64,000 nucleotides of DNA, from the NCBI RefSeq assembly GCF_030272615.1, contig NC_081408.1, positions 305,197,950 through 305,261,949 of the forward strand. The letters are read 5' to 3'. This DNA comes from Cryptomeria japonica (Eukaryota > Streptophyta > Pinopsida > Cupressales > Cupressaceae). Position 1 is the stretch's first letter. Each line of letters begins with the position of its first letter. The notes under the pieces were generated by a model. It was not told the origin of the DNA. It made no database searches and worked only from the letters and a program-made list of their open reading frames with translations. This document shows, piece by piece, positions 31,678 to 43,032 of this stretch. Made by a program: the position numbers and the translations under genes.

Positions 31678-33510
31678 GAAGCGAGGTGTGATGACACGTT
31701 GATTCAAAGAATAATCTCATTTTGATGTTGATATTGATTTGATAGGATGCCCCAGCTCTTGATTGCTAAATTCTGGTATGATGATGCCCCCTCGGGAGAT
31801 CAATTGAGATAATTGATCTTTAGAGTTTTTGCGAGATTGATATCCCGATAGATTTGATTTGATTTCTACCACTGTGGTTTGATAAAAATGTGAGTTATTT
31901 GATTAGCTTGATTGCTTAGATTGGTAAGATTGAAAAATATTGATTGATTAGATTCAATCTGGTTTCAAGAAGGATTCATCCTATATAAGACAATGATGAT
32001 CAAAGCGTCTGGTTTCAGGAAGGATTCATCTTGTATAAGACATGATCGGAACGTCTGGTTTCAGGAAGGATACATCCTGTATAAGACATGAATCAGAATC
32101 AGATCATCTGGTTTCAGGAAGGATTCATCCTGTATAAGACGTGATTCAAAATCGATTAGGTTTGATTGATTGATTTTATTTGATAAGGTTGATTAGATAA
32201 AGAACTGATAGTTTGTTGATATCAAGTTTCAGAAATATTTGGATATGCTGATGTTGGTTCTGTTGAGAAAGATAGCATAAGATTTTCACTGGGTCAACAA
32301 TATCATGAGAGAGATGAGAGTTATTTTGATTGCATATACACTTGTGATGATAGTTTGATGATTCCTGCGATAGATTTAACCTTGGTAAAAGGGGCTTTGT
32401 TGGATCCCATGCAAGAATGAAATGCAAGCTAAGATGCAAATGAAATGCAATGGAATGACCGAACCAGTCACTGATTATTTTGCATTTTTGTCATCATTGA
32501 ACTTTTGAAATGTGGGAAGTGAGTGAAAACATCGATGGTATAATTAAACCATGATGACCTGAGCACTTATTTCCTAGATTTTGATATAGCAAGTTAACAC
32601 AAGCATCGAGGTATAATTGAACCGAGATGACCTGAGTGTTGTTTGCGTAAAATAGGCAGTATTAATCATTTCAATACGCAACTCGGAAATTTCTTCAATG
32701 ATACTCCAATGATCATGTCCTGAGACAAATGTGCACATATTAATGATTAATTTTCAGACAACAAACAAGAAAAATATCATGTTTCTTCCTTGTTCCTCTA
32801 GTCAATGACATCCTGGAGTCACTCAGAAATCATGATAGAAAAAATCAATATAGAAAAGTTGAACAATTATGTTAAAATCATTATCCAAAAAGATATTATC
32901 CACTAAAAACTGTGTGATGTGCTTTGATTGATTTCGTGATAGCTTGATAGTTGATAGTTTGATTTCGTGTTCAATGTTGGATGTGTCTCAGTTTTCACTT
33001 GATAAGAGTTGTCTAGCTGTTTGCTCTACTTGTTTGGTTAAGCTCAAAATTGATCAATAGTTTGCCCCTCAGCTAGGTGTAGGATTTTACCCCAAGCCTA
33101 GAAACAAAGTCATTATGATATATCCAATGATCCAAACCATGGCAAGAAGCCACGTAGGATGTCTGCATATGTATAAAGGCTTATGATGGTCATGTATAGT
33201 GCTGATGAAAAAAATGAATGCAAGCGAAAAAATGCATGAACTAATAGATGGAAGAGCTAGCTGACAAATAGTGCCTGTTTACCAGGTTTTCACCATCTAT
33301 TTTTATTGCACTTTTTCTGATATTTGATTTTTTTTGGATTTTTTGCTTTTTCAATGTTTTTTATTTTTTTTTATTTTTTAGTGTTTTTGAATTTTCTGAT
33401 TTTTCAGTGTTTTTGATTTTTTCTGATTTTTCACTTTTTTTTATTTTTCTGATTTTTCACTATTTTTGATTTTTTCTGATTTTTCACTGTTTTTGATTTT
33501 TCTGATTTTT
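31678..33510 (-). other. GypA- long 3' noncoding region
   Basis: It includes the hairpin-unit array at 31958-32145 and the T-rich array at 33330-33510 (A-rich on the element strand) directly after the integrase stop. It has no gene. It aligns by order of phrases to 15034-16777 of GypA+. Confidence 0.6.
31958..32145 (-). repeat. Four tandem units with internal AGGAT-ATCCT hairpin
   Basis: Units start at 31958, 32008, 32054 and 32107, each reading TCTGGTTTC, then AGGATTCATCCT or a variant, then TATAAGAC. The centre is a small inverted repeat (AGGAT/ATCCT). The spacing of 46-53 bp varies through the linker. GypA+ has degenerate counterparts near 16330-16490. Confidence 0.85.
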
Positions 33511-34874
33511 TCAGACATAGAATTTCTTCAGGTGCATGCCATTGATAGGTTCCTCAAGTTGATCTCCATCTTGTGTTGATAGCTGATATGCTCCTGACCC
33601 AAATACTGTTGTGTTCACAAATGGACCTAATCAGTTTGGTTCAAATTTTCCTTTCTTTTCTTGATTTGCCTGGTTGCATGGATTTTCCTTTAGCACTAGT
33701 TCTCCCACTTGAAAGATTTGTGGTTTGACCTTGTGATTATAGCTTTGACACATTCTTTGCTGATATACCTTTAGATGATGAAAGGCATTGTGTTTGCATT
33801 CATGGATCAGTTCTAACTCTTGTAGTCTAGATACTCTTTGTTCTTCATCTGGGATGAGACCTTTTAGTGATACACTTAGAGAAGGTATCTCTACTTTGAT
33901 TGGTAATATGGCTTCTGATCCATATACAAGAGAGAAAGGTGTGGCACCTATTGGTGTGTGGATACTAGTGCAGTAGGCCCATAGAGCAATGTTTAGTTGA
34001 ATATGCCAATCTTTCCCAGCATCGTTCACTGTCTTTTTAAGGATTTTCAGGATAGTTTTGTTAGATGCTTGTGCCTGCCCATTTCCCTATGGATAATATG
34101 GTGTGGAGAATCTGTGTTGGATTTTGAACTTCTCACATAGCTCTTGTACATCTTGATTCTTGAATGGTCACCCATTATCAGTGATAATGGTCATTGGTAT
34201 TCCATAGCGACAGATGATATAATTCAAGATAAATGCAACAATTTGTTTTCCTGTGATATTGATGAGAGGTAGCACTTCAATCCATTTTGTAAAATATTCA
34301 GTAGCTACCAGGATGAATTTGCGTCCATTAGATGAGGAAGGATTTATCTTTCCTACTAGATCAAGTCCCCATTGACAAAAAGGCCAAGATGTTGCTAAAG
34401 CATGTAGTTCTTGTGCTGGTGCATGGATCAAGTTCCCATGGATTTGACATTGTTTGCATGTTCTTGCTATCTTAAAAGAATCTTGTTCCATAGTCGGCCA
34501 ATAGTAGCCCAAGTGTATGAGTTTTTTTGAAAGGGTAAGACCACTTGAATGAGTGCCACAAATGTCATTATGGACTTCATGTAAGGCCTTCTCAGATTCT
34601 TCTTGCTCGAGACATCGTAAGAGAGTACCATCTAGACCTCGATTAAACAGGGTATCCGCGACGAGAGTAAAATGAGAGGATTGACGAATAAAGTTTCTCT
34701 TTTGGTTTTTTGATAAGTCAGGAGGTAAGATATTATCTTTCAAGTATGTGTAAGTTTGACCATAGCAGGAGGAATCATGTCCAATAAGTTGATAGATGGT
34801 TTGGGAATCAGGACAATTAAAGGCGGGATGAAACAACTCTTCAACTAGGAATTCATAACGTTGTTGATTCTCCT
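33511..34874 (-). pseudogene. GypA- integrase, two stops, catalytic Glu lost
   Basis: The main frame (34168-35001) includes the zinc region with H-E-V-H-N-D, C-G-T-H and intact C-K-Q-C. It also has core Asp 1 in W-G-L-D-L-V-G and Asp 2 in T-D-N-G. A TGA follows that last Gly, where a CGA Arg codon is likely ancestral. After a frame change the Glu block reads N-G-Q-A-Q-A-S-N with CAA at 34069-34071, so catalytic Glu is Gln. The frame 33631-34029 carries the C-terminal part up to G-K-F-E-P-N. There a TGA replaces the Trp of the GPF module. Readable sequence continues to the stop at 33511-33513. Confidence 0.85.
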
Positions 34875-35330
34875 GTGTCTGCAATAGAGAAGAAAGTGTA
34901 TCCATGGCGTATGCTGCTTTGTTGTCATTTCTTGGAATCTGTTCAAAATTTATTTCTACAAAGTACTTCTTGATATCATCCACCATCTTTTTGTAAGGCA
35001 TGAGTTTGTCATCTTTTGTTTAATAGTCATCATTGATTTGATTAATGACAAGTTGAGAGTCTACAAAGACTTGAAGTTGTTTAATATTCCATTCTACAAC
35101 CATTTTGATACCTGTTACCAATACTTATACTCTGCTATATTGTTTGTACATAGAAAGCTTAATTTGTATGCTTTCGGGATTGTATGCCCTTGTGGTGTGA
35201 TGAGTAGAATCCCTGCTCCTGATCCATGTTGTGTTCCTTTATTGATGTCTGCTCCTAGACTGATATTTGGGTGATGTATTGTAAGATATGGATCAAACCC
35301 AAGAACGTCTGTATATGAACAGGTAAAATT
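34875..35330 (-). pseudogene. GypA- remnant of RT start fused to second-type RNase H
   Basis: Reading down the - strand, F-T-C-S-Y-T-D-V-L-G-F-D-P begins at 35327 and H-H-P-N-I follows. Then, with the junction at about 35225-35265, G-S-G-A-G-I-L-L-I-T-P-Q-G begins the extra RNase H. The RT and its RNase H are missing exactly as in GypA+. A frame change follows A-E-Y near 35120. The RNase H C-terminus, in the frame starting at 35001, reads N-D-N-K-A-A-Y-A-M, so the catalytic Asp of ADAM is Tyr. Confidence 0.8.
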
Positions 35331-36285
35331 GATTTGCCTCCTTTTGAATGGTTTCAAGTATTTTTGTCTTGTTGGCTTTGATAGAGAGATTGTTGGAGGT
35401 AGATCAGTTGTGCCAATGATACTTGCCTTTGCTAGTGCTATTATGATAGATAACTTCTCTTGATAACATTTAGGTAAGGTGTCAAATCTCCCATCTTCTA
35501 GCACCTCGAGGAGGTTTTCACCATTAGATTCGTCCTTTATTTTTACTTTTTCCTGGTCTAATGTTGCCAATAAATGGTTTTCAGCATTAGACCTAATATT
35601 GTTTTCTTTATTTTCAATTTTGTGACTAGGAGATTTGGCACCCACTTGACTCAATGATATGTTAGCGGAATCCCTGGTGAAAGTTGTTGCAATCCCTGGT
35701 GAAAGTTGTTGCGGGTTTGATTTCATCAAGATATAAGGATATGGCATGGTCATTAGGTAAGGTATCAATGTTAATATGTTCTTCATTTTCCCAGTCCATA
35801 GATTCAGTATAGCTTAAGGATAAAGGATCTTCAGGTTAGATAGTTTCAAAGATATTAGGGATCATGATAGAGATATCAGAGCTTTCAATATGTATTTCCA
35901 TGTCTAGAACGATACTCTCGTCAGAATGACCTTGCATAAGAAGTTCTTGATTGTCCTCGGTTAAGTCCATGTCAACTGAATGTGATTCTGATTCAAGTAG
36001 GCTAGTTCCTAATGTTTGTTCTGCATACGTGTGAACTACATCGACTACTATATCTGCTTCTTCATCCCTTTCAATTTGAAGTTGCTCTTGCTTGTTTGTC
36101 CATGATAGAAAATATTCTCCATTCCCTCGATCTTTTAGCTGCATTTGTTTTTCCATGTTTGACAAAATTGATTCAAATGATTGTTCCTTGGATTGTGTGC
36201 TTGAAGCTGCTACCACTCTGTTATGTGAAACAATTACTTCTTGAGCTGATTTCAGATTATTACAACTCTGCAATGGATTTGAGAT
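35331..36285 (-). pseudogene. GypA- protease-RNase H linker
   Basis: Two long frames, 35836-36273 and 35331-35786, are rich in Glu, Ser, Asp and Gln and contain no catalytic motif. They match the linker of GypA+ (12330-13206), including L-K-S-A-Q-E-V-I-V-S-H-N-R and the A-E-N-H-L-L-A-T-L block. A stop separates them near 35834. Confidence 0.65.
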
Positions 36286-36288
36286 TGC

Positions 36289-37008
36289 TTAGATAGTGAT
36301 TTCTTGCCCATTGTAGGGAAATTTTAAGCACTGATGGCATGTTGATGTAGTAGCTTGTATGTCCAGAATCCATGGTCTTCCCAGGAGTATGTTGTATGGT
36401 AGGTCCAAGTCTAAAACTTGACATGTTGTATCTTTTTGCAAGGGTCCCACTTTGATAGGTAATATCACAATTCCTTTGGAGTAATGTTCTTCTTCACCAA
36501 ATGTTTTGATTTTTATCATTTTTCGGGGATCAACTGCATCTTCTGAATAGCCTAGAGCACAGATAAGATTCATAGAGCAAATGTTCAAGCCAGCTCCCCC
36601 ATCTATTAGGACACGTTTAACAAGTGTTCTATGAATGAGGACTTCAATTTGCAAGGGAGCATTATGTGGACGCTGCAATGAATCAATGCTTAGATATGAA
36701 GGAGATGAGCTTTGAATAGGATCCTCTAAAATAGGTTTGATGGAAATCCTGAATATCGCTTGGGGAACTTCAGCTTTGGATGCATTATTTGGCAAGGATT
36801 CTATGGAAGGTTCTTGCAAGCTTTCAAGAGGTGTAGGAATAGATACCTTTGGAGAGTCAATTGGCTTATGGATGGACGGATCATTGTTAGACATGGGTGC
36901 ACGATTTTGATCTTCTTTAGCCAAATCCTTTAGGGATCTCTTTAAGAGATGCATAAAAGAGCCACCTTTATTTTGAGATGTATTTAAATCCTTGTGAGGT
37001 TTTAACAT
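36289..37008 (-). pseudogene. GypA- gag-linker and aspartic protease, frame intact over 239 codons
   Basis: This is the best preserved reading of the family. A Ser/Pro/Lys-rich N-terminal part leads to L-I-D-G-G-A-G-L-N-I with catalytic Asp at 36601-36603. Further on come the flap and L-L-G-R-P-W-I-L-D, a complete retropepsin pattern. Unlike GypA+ the active-site Gly is kept. It is longer than GypA+ by a short block containing E-V-P-Q-A-I-F. The frame ends at 36289, where the linker continues after a stop. No capsid or zinc knuckle is found upstream. Confidence 0.8.
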
Positions 37009-37042
37009 AGTTGGATTTTGATTTTGAACTTGTTTGATTGCT

Positions 37043-39534
37043 CTAATATGTTGGTTTGTTATGTTTTCTTCTTGTGTTTTGCTTTGGTGTCATGTTGATA
37101 TGGTTTTCAGCTATTTCAAATGTTTCTATTTCCATTTTAGGGGTTTGATTGTCTAAAAGTTGTTTTGATAAGTGATCAATAGTCAATTTCAAGGCAATAG
37201 AGTGATATGACACTAAAAGAAAATTCAAGTGTTTAAAGGTTTGTAAGTTTTTCGATCTTCGGTTTAAGAGTGCAATGGTGATGATTGATAAGAACCAAGT
37301 CCACTAGGAATGATCTATCCTATGATGTGGGACAAGGTTATCCTGACCAAATGTTTCAGTTTCATGATAAAGGATGATTGATCCTGATGAGAAACTATGT
37401 TTGAGTGCTCAGTTTATCAAAGAGGGTGATAGTGCACTTTGAGATGTTTAGATTTTGAACTTGTTAAGGGTGAGCACTTGAAAATCTTAGGGTGTTTATC
37501 TTCTAGAGTTTGATTTTGATGGATGATAACTTTGACCAAGCAAACCAAGCAGACAATCTAAGCACAGATTGATAGATAACATGTGTTTATGTTTACTGCA
37601 AATTGATCAGGTAGAAATGATAAATCTGAAATAGGCATGCAAGACACAACTCTGGATTGACAAATGCAGAGTTTCGTATGACATAAGATTTAGCTTAGGA
37701 TGACACAAGATATAGAGTCATACGACAAAACAAAGTTTTTCATATAAACAACACCAACTCGTATGACTTGGAATTATAGACCATACGACAAAACAGATGA
37801 CTCATACGACACAGGATAGCAGATAGTATGACAAATGATTTTATGCAAGTTAAGTTGTATGACAATGATTATGACTCGTGCTACAAAGAATTAAATATCG
37901 TACAACAGGTTGCAGAGAATGGAAAAAAGTGTTTGTTTTGTTGATTTTGATCTTTGAATTCTGATGATGTTTTGCTGATGTTTTCTAGTTTTAAGGTGTC
38001 TGATTTTCTCATTTAGGGATGAATACACAACAAACACATGATGTGATAAATGACTCCAATCAAGCTAAACCCTAAGGAAGTTGGCTGAGAATGAAAACCT
38101 TTGCTTGCTGACTTAGGTACACACCCAATAGCTAATCAAAATACGACCACTGAGTCTCACGCAATGGATTCTCAACGCCATATTATCCGACTCCAAACGC
38201 TAGTGGGGGCACGATATGGCAAGTGTCTTGGGAGAGTTACTATCTCTCTTGCACAAAGATTATCACCCTTTCGGAGGTGAATCAGGTAGCTTCTAATTTA
38301 ACCGGCACTAGTAAGGGATCCGTTCAACACATCGGGGTATAAACTCAATTAAGAGGTCTCCCAGCCTTGAAAACCAAGGTTTGATATACCCAAAGGTATG
38401 GAGGAGAGCTATTCCCGAGCACTGTCGTTGCTTTGATTTTCATCAAAAACACATTTATTTTATAGTGGGTTGGATTACTTGGCGTTAGCCATTCCCACTT
38501 AGGTCGTTCCCCTCTCACCGGCCTTAAGGGCTAAGAGTTAATAACTCCTTGGGAGGGTAGGCCTGCTAAAGAGATGCACTAATGAAAGTAAAAGGATGAG
38601 TCTAGCTTTCTAATCACCTAAGAAAGGTGAGAGCATAGTCACCTATCGTCAAAAACATAAAATACATGGTTGTTCATTTTTAGCCCAAAATCAAGTGTGC
38701 CTAGAAATTTAAATGAATACACCAAGTTTAGTTGAAATCATAGGCAACCTGCAATAAATCTGTTAGTAGTCATGATTGTTTTTTGAATTATGTTTGTGAC
38801 AAGCGTATCTTCGTAAATTGTCCTGCAGAAAAGAGTTAGGCTGCCAAAAATCTCACAGACAGAACAAGATTAGCATTAGTGATCCGAACTACAAAATTTT
38901 CAAAAAAAACTATATGAAATTTTATCCTAACTTCAAATAGGCATAACTTTCTACTCGGGACTCGAAATAATGAGCCATTTAACTCGTTGGAAAGATCTCC
39001 AAGAGTTGTAGATGAGATTTTGAAAGAGCATGCCTAGCCAACACTTTCAAGGGCTAAAAATGCCTTTAAGACCTTCAAAAATGCAAATTACCAACATATA
39101 GACAAACTTGAAAATTCTAACTTGCAGTTTATCAAAAAATCACAAAACCAGACACTCGTACGACATGCTTTTCTAGTTACTATGACAGAACTTTAGATTT
39201 CATACAGTAATACAAACAGACTCGTACGACACAGGAATGAGCTAGAACGAGTCAAAAAATGCTAAAGCAGAGACTCATACGACAAATATTTAACTCCCGT
39301 ATGACAATGAAAAGGAGCTCATACGACATAAGATCAACGTAGTACAAGTAAAGAATTTGCAACATAAAAACTTGTACGACATAGATTTATATCTAGTATG
39401 AGTCAAGATGAGGTGTCATCCTAGACTGAAAGGAAGTTCGTACGAGCTGAAAAGGCAACTCGTACGAATTTCTGCACCAGAGCCAGACAAAGAAGATGTT
39501 TGTTGAGGATTAAGAGACCAAAAGAGATGATTTC
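37043..39534 (-). other. GypA- leader with structured block and word clusters
   Basis: The plan matches GypA+. Variants of TCGTACGAG/CTCGTACGAC are dense at 39150-39475 (LTR side) and 37670-37920 (gag side). The structured block at about 38060-38640 keeps the stem-loops seen at 10126-10385 of GypA+. A 61-codon frame at 37043-37228 has no known motif. Confidence 0.6.
38140..38184 (-). ncRNA. Long leader stem of GypA-
   Basis: The arms are + strand 38171-38184 (5' arm on the element strand, AATATGGCGTTGAG) and 38140-38154 (3' arm, CTCAGTGGTCGTATT). They pair over 14 positions with the same single bulged G as GypA+. Four positions differ from GypA+, and all four give G-U pairs rather than mismatches. 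Confidence 0.55.
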
Positions 39535-39553
39535 GGCCCCACGGTGGGCACCA
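39535..39553 (-). other. Primer binding site of GypA-
   Basis: On the - strand it reads TGGTGCCCACCGTGGGGCC, next to the 5' LTR. It differs from GypA+ by one C-to-T. Confidence 0.8.
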
Positions 39554-39556
39554 AAA

Positions 39557-40586
39557 TGTCATGCTCTGTGAAGTGCACCTGTACCTACAACCACAATGCA
39601 CTCAATAAATCATTACAAGCAATGGTTAGTAAATTGAAACAATGAAAGACAAAACCATAGCTAATTGAATTATTGCCTCCTAGTAAATGCGAGTATGAAA
39701 AATGCTCTCAGATCTAATTATGCATACTCCAGTGACTTGACTACACTTAGATGGAGGATTTGAATGGTGAAAATGCATGATCTAGCAAGAATAGCATGAT
39801 TAAGCTATATGAGTTCATGATTATTCTAGAAAATGAACTAAGATTAAGATGCAATTAAGATAAGATTGAGCATGATAACATTGCTAAGAAATGATAAACT
39901 AGAAGTTAGATGCCTATAGTAACAATGCATAAGATGAGAATGAGATGGGATGCAAAAATGATACGAAATTGGGACCCATATTGCTCCAAAATGAGGTCTA
40001 TTTATAGGATTTCCAAGGTTAGGGGTGATGTGGCAAGAATCAACGGTCAAGATTGATCTGAAGATATCAATGGTTAAATTGGAGGAGGATGGCAAAGAGG
40101 ATTGAATTAAAGGGAACATCTGTCATCTCTATGGTGACAAGTATCAAGAGACTTCTAGAAGGAGTAGGATGAAAGGGAACACTTAGTGACAAGTGTCACA
40201 AAGGTTCTAGAAGATATTGGATGAAAGGGGACAAGGTGGTAGGTAGAATGGGTTAGGTTTAGGAATGGTTAGGTTTAGGAGTGGTAGAAATTAGGAGAAT
40301 TTGAATTTAAAAATTTAAATAATATGAAAAGGATAATTAATCTGAACAACTCATGAGTTTGATTTGCTTTAATTAATTAAGATTTAGAAGAAATGATTTT
40401 GGATGGAGGGAATTAATTAATTAGGATTAATTAATTAAAGGGGTGAAATGAACCTATTAAATAAATCCTTAGATTTATTAATAAGTAGATGAAAAGGGGA
40501 ATTTAATCAAATTGCTTAGTGAATTCAATTAAATTGGGAAGGGGGATTAATTAAATAATTGCTTATTTAATTAATTATCTTCAGAC
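39557..40586 (-). repeat. 5' LTR of GypA- (main part; last 19 bases at 47840-47858)
   Basis: In + orientation it begins TGTCATGCTC. It is interrupted after ATTATCTTCAGAC by the Copia insertion, and continues at 47840 with CATTTTTTTAGGTGTATACA-like sequence to 47858. Total length is about 1049 bp, against 1045 bp for the partner LTR. The TATA box (reverse complement) is at 39999-40006. Confidence 0.9.
40582..40586. repeat. Target site duplication (left) of the Copia element
   Basis: CAGAC. The second copy is 47835-47839. The uninterrupted partner LTR at 31640 has one CAGAC at this place, which proves the insertion. Confidence 0.95.
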
Positions 40587-42058
40587 TGTTGGCATTATGT
40601 GAACCGGTATGAGGACATGATGACATTGTATGTTGTCATTGATGTCAATATGCTGAAGAGGAGAGAACTGGTATATGTGAGAACCGATATGTTACCAAGA
40701 ACCAGTATATGTGAGAATCAGTATAACACTGTGAACCGGTTTGTGGTTATGGGAAATGGCATATGGAAGCTTTGTATGACTATCGGTTGGTAGTCTCAAC
40801 TTCAAGGTTTCCGGTTGAAGTGCCTCAAGCCTGTGTGACTCAATCGGTGACTTTGTGTGATGAGTTAGCATTGAAATGAAGAACAGATCATGTTGCCACA
40901 TCAACCTTGTGCGCGTGAAGGATCTTGCATGAAGGAGATTATTCCTATCTAGCTCGGGAATGTGCGAAGTCTATAAACGGTGATAACATGTGATGGGTTA
41001 TCAACCGCCATGAAATTGATGGAAAATGAACTATGGAGAACGTCTTGAGATTGGCCCAAGACTGTTGCATTTAATGAAATATGCTCAACGGTTAGGATTG
41101 AACCGTTTGAATTGCTTAACCTAACAGGTTTAGGGTTTAGGGTTTATGCTACTGAGCTATCTATTTCCTATAAGGTCTATGTTGTGTTTCTTTCTGAGAT
41201 TGTTGGCAAAAGTTATGTGTGTGTATCCAAGAGAAGAGATACGTGATTCTTGCCAGACCAGAAGAGAGAAGTGATACCTACAGAGTGTAAGTGCAGAAGG
41301 TGAAGAGGAGCTAAAGCGAATCTGCATTGGCATTGAGTGTTGTTACCAAATCATTGTAATACCCGTTGATCTCTAACCACTTCAATAGTTGGGAAATCCC
41401 TTAACAGGGTAGCTTTAACCGGCTTGTTGTAAATCCTTTAACAGGGTGACTCAAAACCATTGAGTTCTTGAAATCCTCTAACAAGGTAACCTTTAACAGG
41501 GGTTAACCCTTAACCGGGTATTCTAGTCATCCCTTAACTGGGTGATCCCTAACAGGATCGTTTCCTAACATAACCTATTGTATCAATCTTTAACCGGACA
41601 AGGCTCCTAATAAAGCGGACTTCTAAAGAGTTCAAAAATAGCTTGTGGGTATTCATCCCCACCGTGGTTTTTCCCAGTTGGGTTTCCACGTGAAAAATTT
41701 GTGTGTCATGTGTGGTGTTATTCATGTGATGGTTTGAGTAATTTGTGTCTAAAGGTAAATCATGTTGATCTAGTTGTTTATATATCTTTTGATGATAGAT
41801 TACCTATTCATGCACTAGGGTGAAATGGAAATGAAGTATTAGATTGTATGAGAAGATAAGTGTCAACTAGTTTATGCTTGTCTCAGTTATTTTGGGCTTT
41901 GTTGGTTGTACTCTGTTTAAGACCGGAGATACTGTCTATCTACCTATGCATAGTGTCTGCTGACAAACCAGTTTTAGTATTGTGTTTTTGTCTGTACTGA
42001 TTCACCCCCCCCCCTCTCAGTACCGGTTTGGTACTATCCGTTCATCGTTGAGTTATCA
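40587..42058 (+). repeat. 5' LTR of the Copia element
   Basis: It starts TGTTGGCATT and ends GAGTTATCA. GAACCGGTATATGTGA-type words are tandemly arranged at 40595-40745. Three TTTAGGG-type repeats lie at 41127-41146. A TATA-like TATAAGG lies at 41169-41175. It is longer than the 3' LTR mainly because of one extra stretch of about 50 bp of the GAACCGGT-type words. Confidence 0.9.
41127..41175 (+). promoter_or_regulatory. Copia LTR promoter: telo-box-like repeats upstream of TATA
   Basis: GGTTTAGGGTTTAGGGTTTA (41127-41146) is followed 22 bases later by TATAAGG (41169-41175). The 3' LTR has the same arrangement at 46903-46922 and 46945-46951. In plants telo-boxes (AAACCCTAA) occur near promoters of translation-related genes. 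Use of this one by the element is inferred. Confidence 0.55.
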
Positions 42059-42059
42059 A

Positions 42060-42072
42060 TTAGTATCAGAGC
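42060..42072 (+). other. Primer binding site (initiator tRNA-Met type) of Copia
   Basis: TTAGTATCAGAGC follows the 5' LTR. It differs by one base from the plant Copia consensus TGGTATCAGAGC. Confidence 0.85.
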
Positions 42073-42129
42073 GTCCTCCAGGTCCTCTGTGTTATAAGCT
42101 TAACCGCTTGAGGTAAAGATCCCAGTCTA

Positions 42130-43032
42130 ATGATGAAGAGGGAAGGTCCAAAGTTCAGCAGAGAAAATTTTAGTATATGGAAAGACAGAATGAAGATATA
42201 CATCAAAAGCATGGGTGCTCAACACTGGAGCTATGTTGAGAATGCCTATGTTGCCCCTACTGGTACTCTCACCGATGACCAAAAGAGAGAGATGCGGGAG
42301 AATGGGCAAGTCATGGAAGCCCTAATTAGTAGTTTATTTGACATTGAGTTTATTGATGTCCAAGATAAGGTAAATCCCAAAGAGGTATGAGATACTCTTG
42401 GAAATATCTATGGTTGTGATGAGCATGTAAAACAAGCTAAGGAAGAAAGCCTTAGAGGGAAGTTTGAAGACATGCAGATGGTTGAAGGTGAGACCATTCA
42501 ACAGTATGGAATAAGAATCAAAACTATTGTTGGAGATATCAAGAGTGCAGGTGGCAAAATGGAAGATTCCACTATGGTAAGCAAAGTCCTGAGATCCTTA
42601 CTATCGGTCTACGCAATAAGGGTTGTTGCTATTCAGGAGTTGAGATCAATAGACAAGACTAAGGTATCCCTAGACTCCATCATTGCAAAGTTGACAGCCT
42701 ATAAGCTAAATAGTTTTGATGGCAGTGTTCAAAAGACTGAATCAGCTTTTAAAGCTTCTGTTGTACCATCCAGAAAAGGAAAAGAAGCTAGCACTAGTGG
42801 TGAACCAAGACAGAGTAGAGAAATGGATGATGAGGAGATTCTGATGGCATTTGAAGCTCTTCTTGCCAGGAAACTTCCTAAAGGAACCGACAAATACAGA
42901 GGTAAGCTCCCTTTGAAATGCTTTTCTTGTAACCGGATATGACATATTACTGTAAACTATCCTAATGGTGACAACAAGGGCAAACTAGAAAGGTTCAAGA
43001 AATTCAAAGGAGGAAACAGGAGAAACTGTTTT
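42130..43032 (+). pseudogene. Copia gag part, stops at 42388 and 42940
   Basis: The reading begins at the ATG at 42130, 71 bases after the LTR, with F-S-R-E-N-F-S-I-W-K-D-R-M, the start typical of Copia gag (UBN2/DUF4219 type). TGA at 42388-42390 stands where Trp is expected. The zinc knuckle C-F-S-C-N-R-I then meets TGA at 42940-42942 where Gly is expected. It continues H-I-T-V-N-Y, so the last zinc Cys is Tyr as well. Gag packages the element RNA; here it is truncated after 86 residues. The reading frame is otherwise continuous into the protease. Confidence 0.9.
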
